A DNA stretch of 23,714 bases from JAJBWD01 sp041821285 (GTDB taxonomy: Bacteria; Bacillota; Clostridia; Clostridiales; Clostridiaceae): NCBI GenBank assembly GCA_041821285.1, contig JBGUER010000026.1, positions 1 through 23,714 on the forward strand, in the 5' to 3' direction. Below the pieces are notes generated by a model, which saw only the letters and a program-made list of their open reading frames with translations, had not been told where the DNA came from and did not search any database. Of this stretch, positions 1-8,019 are shown one piece after another. Numbering within the stretch: position 1 is the first letter of the stretch; each line of letters starts with the position of its first letter. A program made the position numbers and the translations under genes.

Positions 1-1064
1 TCATTTGCAATAGCTAATTCCCTTTTTCTCTCTTCAACAATCTTTTGATTTACCTTTTTGGAAGTAATATCATACGCAATAATAAGTTTATGCTTTTCAG
101 TAGTTGTATCAACATTTATATATAAAATTCTAAACTCATAGATTTTAGAATTAATCTCTATTTCAGCTAACTCTTTATCATTTGTCAATAAATCCACAAC
201 GCTCTTATATTCACTAAAGACATCCACTGCAGAAGAAGCCAAAAAATTACTATCAATACCTAAAAGCTTTTTGCACTTTTTATTTATATCAACAATTTTA
301 TTTTGCATATCCACAACCAGATAGGCTATATCCATATTCTTTACAATCTCACTTCTTGCAACGAAAGTGATATCAAATAATTTATATTTAAAAATTGACC
401 ATGCATTAACAAGTCCAACTATTCCAAAAGTTACAGGAGTTGCATCAAAACTACTAAATATTCCAATCTTTAAAGCATATAAAATATTAGGTAACAATAC
501 GATTGATTGACTTATAATTAAAATAACAGCTCTCTTTTTCACTCTTCCCTCTTGTTTTACAATACAAATAGCCAACGTCAAAAGAGATGCCATACTGATT
601 ATGTAACTAAATACAAGCTGAATAAAAATATAGAAACTAAAATCCTTTTTTATAACTGTGAAATAACCATTATAAGTCAAACTCAAATTTGTTCTAAAAA
701 GTCCATGAATTTGATCTGTTAAAATAAATATCAAAGAAAGAAATGATAAAATCATAAAATAATATAATTTTCTCTTATTAAACCATTCATCATATCCTGT
801 AATCATCAAACTAAAATATAAAAGGGTCCAAGGTATAAAACAATAGGAAATATATTAAATGTTTGCCCAAAACAATTTAACATATAGTACAGTAGAACTG
901 ATTTCCATCAAATTAGAAAAAGACCATAAACTGAGTAATAAAGAATTATAAAAAAATATTTTTGAATACTTGGCGTTTCTTTTCTTTATTAGTGCATATA
1001 ACCCTAATATAAAAGTAACCCCAAAAGATATCGCTAGTAACATAAAATAAATTTTCACATTCAT
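1..1064 (-). pseudogene. 7TM-PAS sensor protein (histidine kinase or GGDEF type), interrupted by an in-frame TAA and cut by the window edge
   Basis: The ATG is at 1062-1064, preceded by AAAAGGAG. The first 69 codons give an N-terminal segment with two hydrophobic helices, like the 7TM module of clostridial sensor kinases. The frame then meets TAA at 855-857 (FWANI-stop-YISYCFIP). It continues open in the same frame to the left edge: five more hydrophobic helices, a short PAS-like domain (MDIAYLVVDMQNKIVDIN near 350-290) and a charged coiled coil (VEERKRELAIAN) at the edge. Family members usually have Gln at the interrupted position (WANIQYI), so a CAA-to-TAA change is the simplest explanation. 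The output domain lies outside the window, so kinase and diguanylate cyclase cannot be told apart. A TATAAT lies upstream (about 1101-1115, minus strand). Either a recent nonsense mutation or a sequencing error is possible. Confidence 0.8.
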
Positions 1065-1255
1065 TGTTCTCCTTTTTGGTTAACTACTTTTCTTTTTAAT
1101 AATATTATATTATACAACTAGCATTTACTCCAGTTTGTTTTAGCTAATTCTTTAATCATTTTCAATTTTGTTATTAATTTTTTTCAAAACAAATGATTTT
1201 ATAGTCTAATATCCTGACTTTTACAACAAAAAAGAACAAAAACAGTCATTAAAAT

Positions 1256-1297
1256 CTTTGCAAAGCTGCTGTTACCTTTAAAAAATAAGCAAGCGAT
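1256..1297 (+). repeat. Short dispersed CTGTTACC repeat, copy A
   Basis: The core CTGCTGTTACCTTTAAAAAAT follows CTTTGC, with a partly matching GCAAG on the far side. It is the most diverged of three copies (others at 3888 and 5708). Its right half overlaps the terminator stem at 1284. Function unknown. Confidence 0.5.
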
Positions 1298-1322
1298 GCT
1301 GATTACTTGTCGCTTGCTTATT
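1284..1322 (-). terminator. Rho-independent terminator of the Ig-like protein gene
   Basis: A perfect 13-bp inverted repeat (arms 1284-1296 and 1310-1322, arm AATAAGCAAGCGA) with a 13-nt loop lies 35 nt after the stop of the 1357-3762 gene. On the minus strand the stem is followed by a T run. The rest of 1065-1356 holds only the sensor gene leader and one copy of the short CTGTTACC repeat. Confidence 0.85.
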
Positions 1323-1356
1323 ACTAATATATAATCAAATTTAAAATATAATAATG

Positions 1357-3762
1357 TTAAATGCCAGTATAAGTGTCTATAATATTACGGTCAATTGTGC
1401 CGTCTCGTACAATGTGAATTTCTTTTAATAATGTGCCATCTTCAGAATCTGGGTTTATTAGATTAAGATTATCTGAATATCCAACAGTGGTTATTTCTAA
1501 TAATAAATATCCACCTAATTTAATAGGTTCAGATGGGTCATTCCATATTACATTTCCGGTGGGATCTGTTTTTCCTGTCATTTTAACTTCGTCTATAAAT
1601 ATTTTCTCATCATCTGGATCGTCAGGATTTATAGTGTAATCTTTCCATGTTGTTTCTTTAATATCTTTATCTAATTCTCTAGCAAATAAGAATAATATAT
1701 TTCCAGGATTATTATCTTTTGGTCCTCCAATTATTTCTAATTTAACTCTAATATTTTCCTTTGGAATTATTGGAACTGCAGTAGTAACTTTAAAATTAGT
1801 AGTAAATGTTTGTTCGTCAGGTTTAGGATAAGAAGGCTCAGTACTCATAGAAACAAAATATTCATTGCTAAAGCTTGTAGTTGTATCAAATTCTGTAACT
1901 GCAAATAAGTTAAATACTACAGTTTCAGGGTAAATTGTTACAATATTTTCTCCGAGCACACGTCTAGGATTGTGTTGTTCTACTTTTACATGATAGTTAA
2001 TTGCATTTGTAATGTTTTTATACACGACTAGATTTTCTACATTAATAAGAACATCTTCTTTAGTATCAAATACAGTTTGTGTTGCATATATTATATCTAT
2101 TTCAGGTACTGGGGAAACAGATATTTGACAATAAGCTCTATACCCACCATCAACAGTTTCTACAGTAATTACAGCTAAGCCAGTGTTCATAGCTAAAATT
2201 ACGCCGTCTGATACAGATGCTACCTTTTCATCTGAAGAAGTCCAAATCAGATCTGTATTTGTCGCATACGGTGGAGTAATAATTGGTGTTAGCGTATATA
2301 TATCTCCAACTAATAATGATGTTGCAATAGTATATAGACTAATTCCTTCAACCGGTATGGCTGTACTAGTTGTATTAACTTGAATTTCAAATGTTGCAGT
2401 TAATGGTGTTTCTGACATATAGCCTATTAATAAATAGGTTTCTTCAGGACTAGTTAAAGGTATTTTAAATGTTGGTCCAACGACGGTACTATTATATTCC
2501 CAGACTACTGATAAGGATAATAAATCTCCGTTACTTAAAGATACAAATACTGATTCTGGAAGAGTAACTACTTCATCTGGCAAAGCTTCTATAGATGCTG
2601 GGTCATTAACTCCTACTATTGAAGATACATTTATTATTGCAGTATCTGTTTTTAAACCTTCATCAGTTGTAACAGTAACATTTGCAATACCACTTGATAA
2701 TGCAGTTACCAAACCATCAGAATTCACAGTAGATACAGATGGTTTACTTGATTCCCAAGTAACTAGTTGGTTATTGGCGTTTGGAGGTATTATTGAAGCT
2801 ATAAGGTTAATAGTACCTCCAGCTATTAATGATACCTCTGACCAGTTTAACATTACGCCTGTAGCAGGTATAGTTGCTGTAAAATATTCCAAGGTCTCAA
2901 AAACATATTTATTCTTTCCAGTTAATTTTATATCCTTTATTGGTGTTGTAAATCCAGGTACATCTTGACCTTTAATTATAAGATGACCTGTAGGTTTGCA
3001 GAAAAATCTTGCTACACCATTAATAGTTTGTATTTCAGTTTGTATTTCTTCTCGGATGTAAATAATAGTTACTTCATCTGGATGAGTAATACCATCTGGC
3101 CATACAATATTTACTTCTACAGTTATATTTCCTTTAGAAGAGTCGTGGCTAGAATCACTCAGGTCACTAAATCCAGTTATTTCACTTGTTTTGTAAATAA
3201 CTATTTCAGGGCTTGTACTTGGTGTTGACTGATCAAGTTGCATCTTGACTAATCCATTTTTTACTTCTAATAATATCCCTTTCATATTTGTTTCATTAGG
3301 AGATGCAGAACTTGTTTTTACAAATAATTCAATTCTTTTACCTACTAAAGGTTCAAGTTGAGCATCTATAGCATCATTTTCATCTTCTTTATCATTTCCA
3401 CATCCACCAGATTCTCCATGACTTAATGGAACAAATCCTAAAATATATTTGGTTTGGTAAACACCTTCTTTATAAGAGTCATGTTCTCCCTTAAGACGTA
3501 TTTTGACAATATCCTTATCTACGTGGATTAATGTTCCAGTAATATTAGGTGGTTTAGCTGCTGGAGGAGAAGAAGAAAGTATTAGCTGAATTTGTTTTCC
3601 TATTAATTTTTCTAATTCTTTACAGAGCTTTTTTACTGGTTTTTGTTCATAATCATTATTTTTGGTATAAATATAAAGAAATCTTTCCCAATATTTTTCA
3701 CAATTATAACTTCCGTTATAATTCTTGCGATGATCATACCAATAGCTTTCACAATCATTCAT
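1357..3762 (-). CDS. Large multidomain Ig-like (Big_2) protein, possible spore-surface protein
   Basis: An 801-aa protein. The ATG has GGAGGT 8 nt upstream. There is no signal peptide, TM segment or sorting signal. Residues 1-48 are rich in Tyr, Cys and charged residues. Residues 50-114 and 136-200 are two related beta-rich modules (LIGKQIQL...ITGTLIHVDKDIVKIRL and LVGKRIELF...MKGILLEVKNGLVKM) resembling the Sm/SH3-like fold of DUF2642-type exosporium and coat proteins. Residues 210-290 look like a carboxypeptidase-regulatory-like beta domain. Residues 295-380 and 468-549 are Big_2 domains (LVTWESSKPSVSTVNSDGLV; DLIWTSSDEKVASVSDGVI), with another Ig-like module (385-465) between. The last 250 residues are unassigned and beta-rich. 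No export signal plus coat-like modules suggest deposition on the forespore rather than secretion, but this is inference; it could also be a non-classically released adhesin. Single-gene unit with its own terminator. Confidence 0.75.
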   Translation of the reverse strand: MNDCESYWYDHRKNYNGSYNCEKYWERFLYIYTKNNDYEQKPVKKLCKELEKLIGKQIQLILSSSPPAAKPPNITGTLIHVDKDIVKIRLKGEHDSYKEGVYQTKYILGFVPLSHGESGGCGNDKEDENDAIDAQLEPLVGKRIELFVKTSSASPNETNMKGILLEVKNGLVKMQLDQSTPSTSPEIVIYKTSEITGFSDLSDSSHDSSKGNITVEVNIVWPDGITHPDEVTIIYIREEIQTEIQTINGVARFFCKPTGHLIIKGQDVPGFTTPIKDIKLTGKNKYVFETLEYFTATIPATGVMLNWSEVSLIAGGTINLIASIIPPNANNQLVTWESSKPSVSTVNSDGLVTALSSGIANVTVTTDEGLKTDTAIINVSSIVGVNDPASIEALPDEVVTLPESVFVSLSNGDLLSLSVVWEYNSTVVGPTFKIPLTSPEETYLLIGYMSETPLTATFEIQVNTTSTAIPVEGISLYTIATSLLVGDIYTLTPIITPPYATNTDLIWTSSDEKVASVSDGVILAMNTGLAVITVETVDGGYRAYCQISVSPVPEIDIIYATQTVFDTKEDVLINVENLVVYKNITNAINYHVKVEQHNPRRVLGENIVTIYPETVVFNLFAVTEFDTTTSFSNEYFVSMSTEPSYPKPDEQTFTTNFKVTTAVPIIPKENIRVKLEIIGGPKDNNPGNILFLFARELDKDIKETTWKDYTINPDDPDDEKIFIDEVKMTGKTDPTGNVIWNDPSEPIKLGGYLLLEITTVGYSDNLNLINPDSEDGTLLKEIHIVRDGTIDRNIIDTYTGI

Positions 3763-4063
3763 TTATTTTGACCTCCATTATTATAAGAATTTATATAGCG
3801 TAAGTTAATTTATTTTATAATATAAAATGATATAACCTTGCTTAGTATAATATATGGTTGTTCAAATAGACTGTGATAAATGAATATCTTTGTAAGATAA
3901 CTGTTACCTTTAAAAAATCGGAAACGGAGTAAGTATTTTTTGTATCTGAAAACAACATTCCAAATATGTAATCCATGTATTGAGTCGCTGATAGTTCTCC
4001 TCTTGTTATGTATATAACAACATCTTTTGTCCAAATACAATAACTCTTATATTTAGACCATTC
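3763..4063. other. Intergenic region without a convincing gene
   Basis: Between the Ig-like gene and the PD-(D/E)XK gene. It contains repeat copy B (3888-3929) and, near 4008-4026, a small near-palindrome (TTGTTATGTATATAACAA). A 76-codon minus-strand frame at 3810-4040 has no ribosome site, covers the repeat, and is not accepted as a gene. Confidence 0.5.
3888..3929 (+). repeat. Short dispersed CTGTTACC repeat, copy B
   Basis: CTTTGT (3888-3893) and ACGGAG (3924-3929) can pair with two G-T wobbles and bracket AACTGTTACCTTTAAAAAAT. The spacing is identical to copy C at 5708-5749, where the ends are CTCTGT and ACAGAG. The base changes between copies keep the pairing. Confidence 0.6.
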
Positions 4064-5263
4064 TTAATGAAAATTATCAATAATATACTTGTTAATTTCC
4101 TTCATTTCATTATTAATAAATTTATCAATTTCAGACTTGATTCTCTTTTGAATAGCCTCAATATTATTTTCAGATTTATTGATATGATTTTTAGGCAACA
4201 ATTCTTTTGCAAGTATTTGTGTGTATTGTGTCGTTAATTTTCCTATTTGTCCTTTGAACAAACTCTTATTTTGAGAAGCTATATCAAATATTTTACTTCT
4301 TATTTTATCTTCACCAGGTCCAATCATTAATTTTAAAACTACTTTTTCATTCACATTCTGAACTTCATATAGTAATATTCTATTTGATGCAGTCCAACCT
4401 TTTCCTTTTTTTTCGATAATCTTATCTAAATCTTCTGTTATAAATCTTATATATGTTTTAGTAGAATTATCTTTTATGATATTAGGATACTTTTCTAATG
4501 TTTCGCCTATAAATTCTGATATTTCAAAATATATGTCTGGTTTATACTCAAATATTAAATCCAAGGCCTTTTGGTGTTTATAATATATCTCTCTACATAT
4601 CTTTTCTAATTCAGAATCTCCCACAATATACCTCCCTAAAATTTCTAAATATTGTTCAATGAAAATTTTAACACTTGAACTTAATGATTCACTTTTTAAT
4701 TCTATGGACTTACTTAATATATCAAATACACTTTTATAATTAAAAATTATCCAATTATTTTCATCACTTGGAGAATCGCCATAGGGCGTTAAAAAAACAA
4801 ATATTTTACTATATCCTGAAAATTCCTTATCAACAATATCTAAATATTTTTTTAACTGATGATTTGATTCTTTACTCCAAATCTTATTTTCTATAACCAA
4901 TACTAACTTATTTTCATCTGAAACAGCTAATATATCAATATTTCTCCATTCTCTTCTAATATTAAAATCATAATAATCCATAAGAGATATATCAAAGAGA
5001 GTTAGATTACTTTTCAAAACTATGTTTTTATTTAAATAAAATAGTGTTTGAATAAACTTTTTAATAAAAACATCACCGAGTCCATGATTTTCTTTTGGAT
5101 TAAGTAACCATGCTAAAACATTACTATGCCTTATTTCTGTATTTACAAGACCTAATGTTTCAAAAACATTAAATCTTGAAAGTTTACTTTCTATTTGTTC
5201 AAAAATTTCCATGTCCATTAACAATTCTTCAATTGCCTTTTGTTTATCTAAAATATCATCCAC
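4064..5263 (-). CDS. PD-(D/E)XK nuclease superfamily protein (PDDEXK_4-like)
   Basis: About 399 aa. The GTG at 5261-5263 is preferred because AAGAGG lies 8 nt before it; the GTG at 5270-5272 overlaps that ribosome site. The N-terminal motif EIRHSNVLAWLLNPKENHGLGD is characteristic of the family, found next to defence loci and as solitary genes. The nuclease core follows: E105, D110 (NIDIL), E125-x-K127 (VIENK) and Q136, spaced as in PD-(D/E)XK enzymes, so catalysis on DNA is plausible. The C-terminal half (about 190-399) is helical and unassigned; it has GKGWTASNRILLYE, a substrate- or DNA-binding type segment in relatives. No methyltransferase or partner adjoins it, so a restriction role cannot be claimed. 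A TATAAT (about 5310) lies upstream; no clear terminator follows. Confidence 0.8.
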   Translation of the reverse strand: MDDILDKQKAIEELLMDMEIFEQIESKLSRFNVFETLGLVNTEIRHSNVLAWLLNPKENHGLGDVFIKKFIQTLFYLNKNIVLKSNLTLFDISLMDYYDFNIRREWRNIDILAVSDENKLVLVIENKIWSKESNHQLKKYLDIVDKEFSGYSKIFVFLTPYGDSPSDENNWIIFNYKSVFDILSKSIELKSESLSSSVKIFIEQYLEILGRYIVGDSELEKICREIYYKHQKALDLIFEYKPDIYFEISEFIGETLEKYPNIIKDNSTKTYIRFITEDLDKIIEKKGKGWTASNRILLYEVQNVNEKVVLKLMIGPGEDKIRSKIFDIASQNKSLFKGQIGKLTTQYTQILAKELLPKNHINKSENNIEAIQKRIKSEIDKFINNEMKEINKYIIDNFH

Positions 5264-5548
5264 TTTATTCACCTCTTAAACAATATTAAAACCTATTATA
5301 ATTTACTATACTATTATATTTTAGCACATTTTTGTATTTTATTTACTATATATATTGTTATTTTATTACACAATTAACAATTTTTATTTCATAATTACCC
5401 CTTATAGGAATTTGAAATATTCCGTCCTATCTATGTTCCCTCATAAAAAATCTCGCCACATCTCTCACTCCCCCTCACGCCTTTTCCCTTCCTTAATTCT
5501 GTCAATTATCCACACATTAATCCTAATTTTTATTCTACGATTTAGAAA

Positions 5549-5697
5549 AAAACATGAACTAATGCAGAAAATAAATTCTGCACTTTATTCATGTTTTAAA
5601 AGTAAGCGTCAAAAAATCGACGTTACTGTTTTTCAAGCAATATAAAAGGTCCAGTATTAAGCATCATTTGCTCTTTACTGGGCCTCTTGCTTTTTTT
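5549..5697. other. Cluster of three consecutive hairpins, no coding gene (terminators or small RNA)
   Basis: Hairpin 1: arms AAAACATGAA and TTCATGTTTT (5549-5558/5588-5597) enclosing TGCAGAA/TTCTGCA; on the minus strand a T7 run follows. Hairpin 2: AGTAAGCGTC/GACGTTACT (5601-5610/5619-5627, one bulged base), then GTTTTT on the plus strand. Hairpin 3: GGTCCAGTA/TACTGGGCC (5648-5656/5676-5684) extended by AAGCAA/TTGCTT, then T7 on the plus strand. The outer hairpins end in T runs facing opposite ways. No gene runs into this cluster from the left on the plus strand. It may be the 3' end of an untranslated RNA or debris of a lost gene. The rest of 5264-5894 contains no acceptable gene. Confidence 0.6.
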
Positions 5698-5707
5698 AAT
5701 TACCAAT

Positions 5708-5749
5708 CTCTGTAAGGTAGCTGTTACTTTTCAAAAACTGGAAACAGAG
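5708..5749 (+). repeat. Short dispersed CTGTTAC repeat, copy C
   Basis: CTCTGT (5708-5713) pairs perfectly with ACAGAG (5744-5749) around GTAGCTGTTACTTTTC. Compare copies at 1256 and 3888. A nested CTGTT/AACAG pairing is also possible. Confidence 0.6.
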
Positions 5750-5789
5750 TGCGCGATTTTTGTTTCTTATTAAATATTTATACTAATAA

Positions 5790-5840
5790 CTTATTTTTAC
5801 ATGAATGTAAAAATAAGCACCTCCGATAAGCTAGGAGGTG
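5790..5840 (-). terminator. Terminator hairpin of the AAA-ATPase gene plus a 28-bp palindrome
   Basis: On the minus strand, CACCTCC/GGAGGTG (5834-5840 and 5818-5824, loop 9) is followed by CTTATTTTTAC, a good Rho-independent terminator for the 5895-7466 gene. The T-rich tail is itself half of a perfect palindrome (arm CTTATTTTTACAT, 5790-5817) that recurs identically at 7595-7622 and nearly so at 22546-22573. Confidence 0.7.
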
Positions 5841-5894
5841 TCTGGAAATCAGCTCCTTCTTGCAAGTGTCAAAGACAAGATTATACTCTACTTT

Positions 5895-7466
5895 CTAGCT
5901 CCACACTGAAAATATCTTTTTACCATCAATCTCTATTTCTTCACTTTCTCTATCTCTATTTTCTTCTTTTCTAAAATCAAATATAAGTAAATATCCTTCA
6001 TCTAACCCATATTGATCTAGATATTCTGATAATTGATTCAATCCCTTTTTGTGAGCCTCTTCTCCACGCCATATTTTAAGTTCTAATATATACATTTTCT
6101 TTTCATATGTTATTACAATATCAAATCGTCTTTCTTCTCCGCCTGTTACTTCTTTAAATGCAAAACCTACTCCATTTATTATTGGGCTTATAAATGCTAA
6201 AAAAACTAGTCTTGCATCATGTTCTAAGAAAGCTTCTCTATTTTTAGAATACTCATGTTTCATAAATTCTTGGAACTTTATTAGTATTTTTCTTATGTTT
6301 AAACCTCCATCTTCATTTATGAAATTACCTCTATAATTATAGTATCCAACATTTGATGATGTTTCTATTACTGAACTTAGATAATTGTATATTCTTTGTT
6401 CATATATCCTGTTATGTATCTTTACTTTTTCATTAGAATTTTTAAATATTCCATATATTATACCTATATTTACTACTGGATTATCTTTATTATATGCGAA
6501 TTCATAACCTTCTAAAATTATTCTTTTTATTATAGCTTTTAATTCTTCGTTATTCTCTATATTTTTAATAAGACTATCAAAATTTGTATTACTTTCTTTT
6601 AAGATTATTTTTACTGCCATATCCATGTATTCTTTTTTCCAAACTAATTCATCTTCAGGCATTATCTTTTCATCTATTATTTTGCAAAGTTTACTTACTA
6701 GAAATGGATATCCAGATGTATAGTAATAAAGTCTTTGTGAAAAATATTCTTTATCTAACTCTACTTTTTTAAATTCAACATAATCATCTAGCATTGTCTT
6801 TATTTCTTCTGGTGAAAAGTTCATATCAACTTCAAAATCTGCAGCAATATTCCATGGACTGTTATATTTTTTTTCTTCATCAGGTCTTAATTGTAATTTT
6901 AATGTTTTTACATCATGTACACCTGCTAATATTACACTATGAAAAGTATAATCCAATCCTTCATTTCTCAATAAATACTTATTTCTAAGCATACCTAGAA
7001 AACTTAAAAATAGTTGATTATTACTGCTTTTATCTACTTCATCTATCATTAAAATTATCTTCTTACCAACTTTTACCGTAAATTTAGTTATAAAATATGA
7101 TAAATCATCTAGTGTTTGAACATCATCTTTTTCATCTTCTATAAACTTTGCTAATTCTTGATTAGTGAAAAAAATAGTTCTTTGTAATAACCTTAGAAAT
7201 CCTCTAGAAAAAGATCTTTCATTTTCAAAAACTAGATCTCCGATTCCTTCAAAACTTATTTTTATTGCCATATACTCTTCACTATCTTTAAATTTTTTGT
7301 TTAGTAAAAATAGTGTAGTTGTCTTTCCATACTGTCTTGCTCTATTTATAGTAAAATATTCTCCTTGATCTATTATTTCAATTATTTTTTCTAATTTTCT
7401 AGTTGTATCAACCATATAATGTTTTTGAGGAATACATGTTCCTGTAACATTAAACTTTCTCTTCAT
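5895..7466 (-). CDS. AAA-ATPase_like protein with C-terminal PD-(D/E)XK nuclease-like domain
   Basis: A 523-aa protein; GGAG lies 10 nt before the ATG. The start (NVTGTCIPQKHYMVDTTRKL) and the Walker A variant RARQYGKTT (residues 42-50) are typical of the PF09820 AAA-ATPase_like family. Walker B is KIILMIDEVD (136-145). The middle is helical, with SGYPFLVSKLCK near 255, as in STAND/ORC-type ATPases. The C-terminus (about 445-490) carries D449, E462-x-K464 and Q478, the PDDEXK_9 pattern common to this fusion family. The family is widespread in anaerobes, often multicopy, and its function is unknown; a mobile-element or defence role is suspected. The gene is monocistronic, with a promoter, tandem inverted half-sites in its leader and a terminator at 5818-5840. 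Confidence 0.85.
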   Translation of the reverse strand: MKRKFNVTGTCIPQKHYMVDTTRKLEKIIEIIDQGEYFTINRARQYGKTTTLFLLNKKFKDSEEYMAIKISFEGIGDLVFENERSFSRGFLRLLQRTIFFTNQELAKFIEDEKDDVQTLDDLSYFITKFTVKVGKKIILMIDEVDKSSNNQLFLSFLGMLRNKYLLRNEGLDYTFHSVILAGVHDVKTLKLQLRPDEEKKYNSPWNIAADFEVDMNFSPEEIKTMLDDYVEFKKVELDKEYFSQRLYYYTSGYPFLVSKLCKIIDEKIMPEDELVWKKEYMDMAVKIILKESNTNFDSLIKNIENNEELKAIIKRIILEGYEFAYNKDNPVVNIGIIYGIFKNSNEKVKIHNRIYEQRIYNYLSSVIETSSNVGYYNYRGNFINEDGGLNIRKILIKFQEFMKHEYSKNREAFLEHDARLVFLAFISPIINGVGFAFKEVTGGEERRFDIVITYEKKMYILELKIWRGEEAHKKGLNQLSEYLDQYGLDEGYLLIFDFRKEENRDRESEEIEIDGKKIFSVWS

Positions 7467-7480
7467 TTAAATCACACTCC

Positions 7481-7556
7481 AACTTAATTGGTTAAGTTTG
7501 GTTATTTAAAAACTTAACTCTTTATTATTTTACCATAGTTGTTTTTATTTAAACAA
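7481..7556 (-). promoter_or_regulatory. Promoter and operator-like half-sites of the AAA-ATPase gene
   Basis: Minus strand: TTGTTT (7551-7556), 18 nt, TAAAAT (7527-7532). Between it and the ribosome site lie three half-sites that form two overlapping inverted repeats: GTTAAGTTT/AAACTTAAC (arms 7510-7518 and 7491-7499) and AACTTAA/TTAAGTT (7481-7487 and 7492-7498). The second closely matches the palindrome at 10501-10514. Either a repressor operator or alternative leader hairpins. Confidence 0.55.
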
Positions 7557-7594
7557 CAAAATAAAATAAAGGCACGATTCTAAATCTTTTTTAT

Positions 7595-7684
7595 CTTATT
7601 TTTACATGAATGTAAAAATAAGTACCCCAGGGGTACTGACAAAAACTTCCTGTAGTGAAACGGAAGGAGTTTGGGTCAGCTATC
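7595..7684 (+). repeat. Structured repeat of about 90 bp, copy 1, upstream of the holin gene
   Basis: A palindrome (arm CTTATTTTTACAT, 7595-7622), then AGTACCCC/AGGGGTACT (7621-7637), then a two-part hairpin: CTGAC/GTCAG (7636-7640/7675-7679) enclosing CTTCC/GGAAG (7646-7650/7662-7666), ending in GCTA. Nearly the same sequence is at 22546-22633, and a diverged relative with the same plan is at 16957-17014. It lies 92 nt before the holin ATG, so it could be its leader RNA or an unrelated transposon end. The remaining part of 7467-7775 has no gene. Confidence 0.65.
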
Positions 7685-7775
7685 TTTCCATGAGTAGACA
7701 AGCTGTAAGTAAAATGCATAGGGTAGCTATCAAAAACTTAAGAACATACATGTGTTAACGAAAGGGGGTGAAAAA

Positions 7776-8003
7776 ATGGAAAGTGAAATTTTAAAGGCAG
7801 CTTTATCGCAAGGTATATGGGCAGTATTAAGTATATTTTTATTATTTTATATACTAAAAGCTCAAGAAACTAGAGATTTAAAACAAGAAGAAAGAGAAAC
7901 AAATTACCAAAGCATAATATCTAAGCTTACTGATAAGCTAGATTTAGTAGATGAAGTTAAAAAGGATGTAGAGGACATAAAACAATATGTAATAAAAAAA
8001 TAG
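7776..8003 (+). CDS. UviB/BhlA-family holin-like protein
   Basis: A 75-aa protein with one TM helix at about residues 9-28 (LSQGIWAVLSIFLLFYIL), then a basic/acidic coiled-coil tail ending DEVKKDVEDIKQYVIKK. This is the size and layout of the UviB/BhlA family, associated with bacteriocin release in C. perfringens and with Bacillus phage lysis. The start at 7776 is chosen because AAAGGGGG lies 7 nt before it; an in-frame GTG at 7752 lies upstream of that site. It is followed after 16 nt by the amidase gene, forming a two-gene lysis cassette. By family knowledge it would form membrane lesions that let the amidase or another protein reach the wall. No phage structural genes accompany it. Confidence 0.85.
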   Translation: MESEILKAALSQGIWAVLSIFLLFYILKAQETRDLKQEERETNYQSIISKLTDKLDLVDEVKKDVEDIKQYVIKK

Positions 8004-8019
8004 AAAAGGAGACAGTTAA

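Noticed and set aside
1433..3228. Plus-strand open frames opposite the Ig-like gene
   Set aside because: Shadows of the 801-aa gene, without ribosome sites.
3810..4040. 76-codon minus-strand open frame
   Set aside because: No ribosome site, overlaps a dispersed repeat, no protein-like domain; chance frame.
5355..5645. 96-codon plus-strand open frame
   Set aside because: No ribosome site, and it runs through two hairpins whose bases are constrained by pairing; not a credible protein.
5700..5760. c-di-GMP or other known riboswitch in the CTGTTAC repeats
   Set aside because: A short GGTAG-GTTAC likeness to the GEMM consensus is present, but the rest of that motif is missing and the orientation does not lead into a gene.
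5790..5830. TnpB C-terminal coding (LFLHECKNK) in the palindrome
   Set aside because: The frame appears in several copies only because the DNA is a palindrome; the zinc-ribbon Cys spacing is absent.
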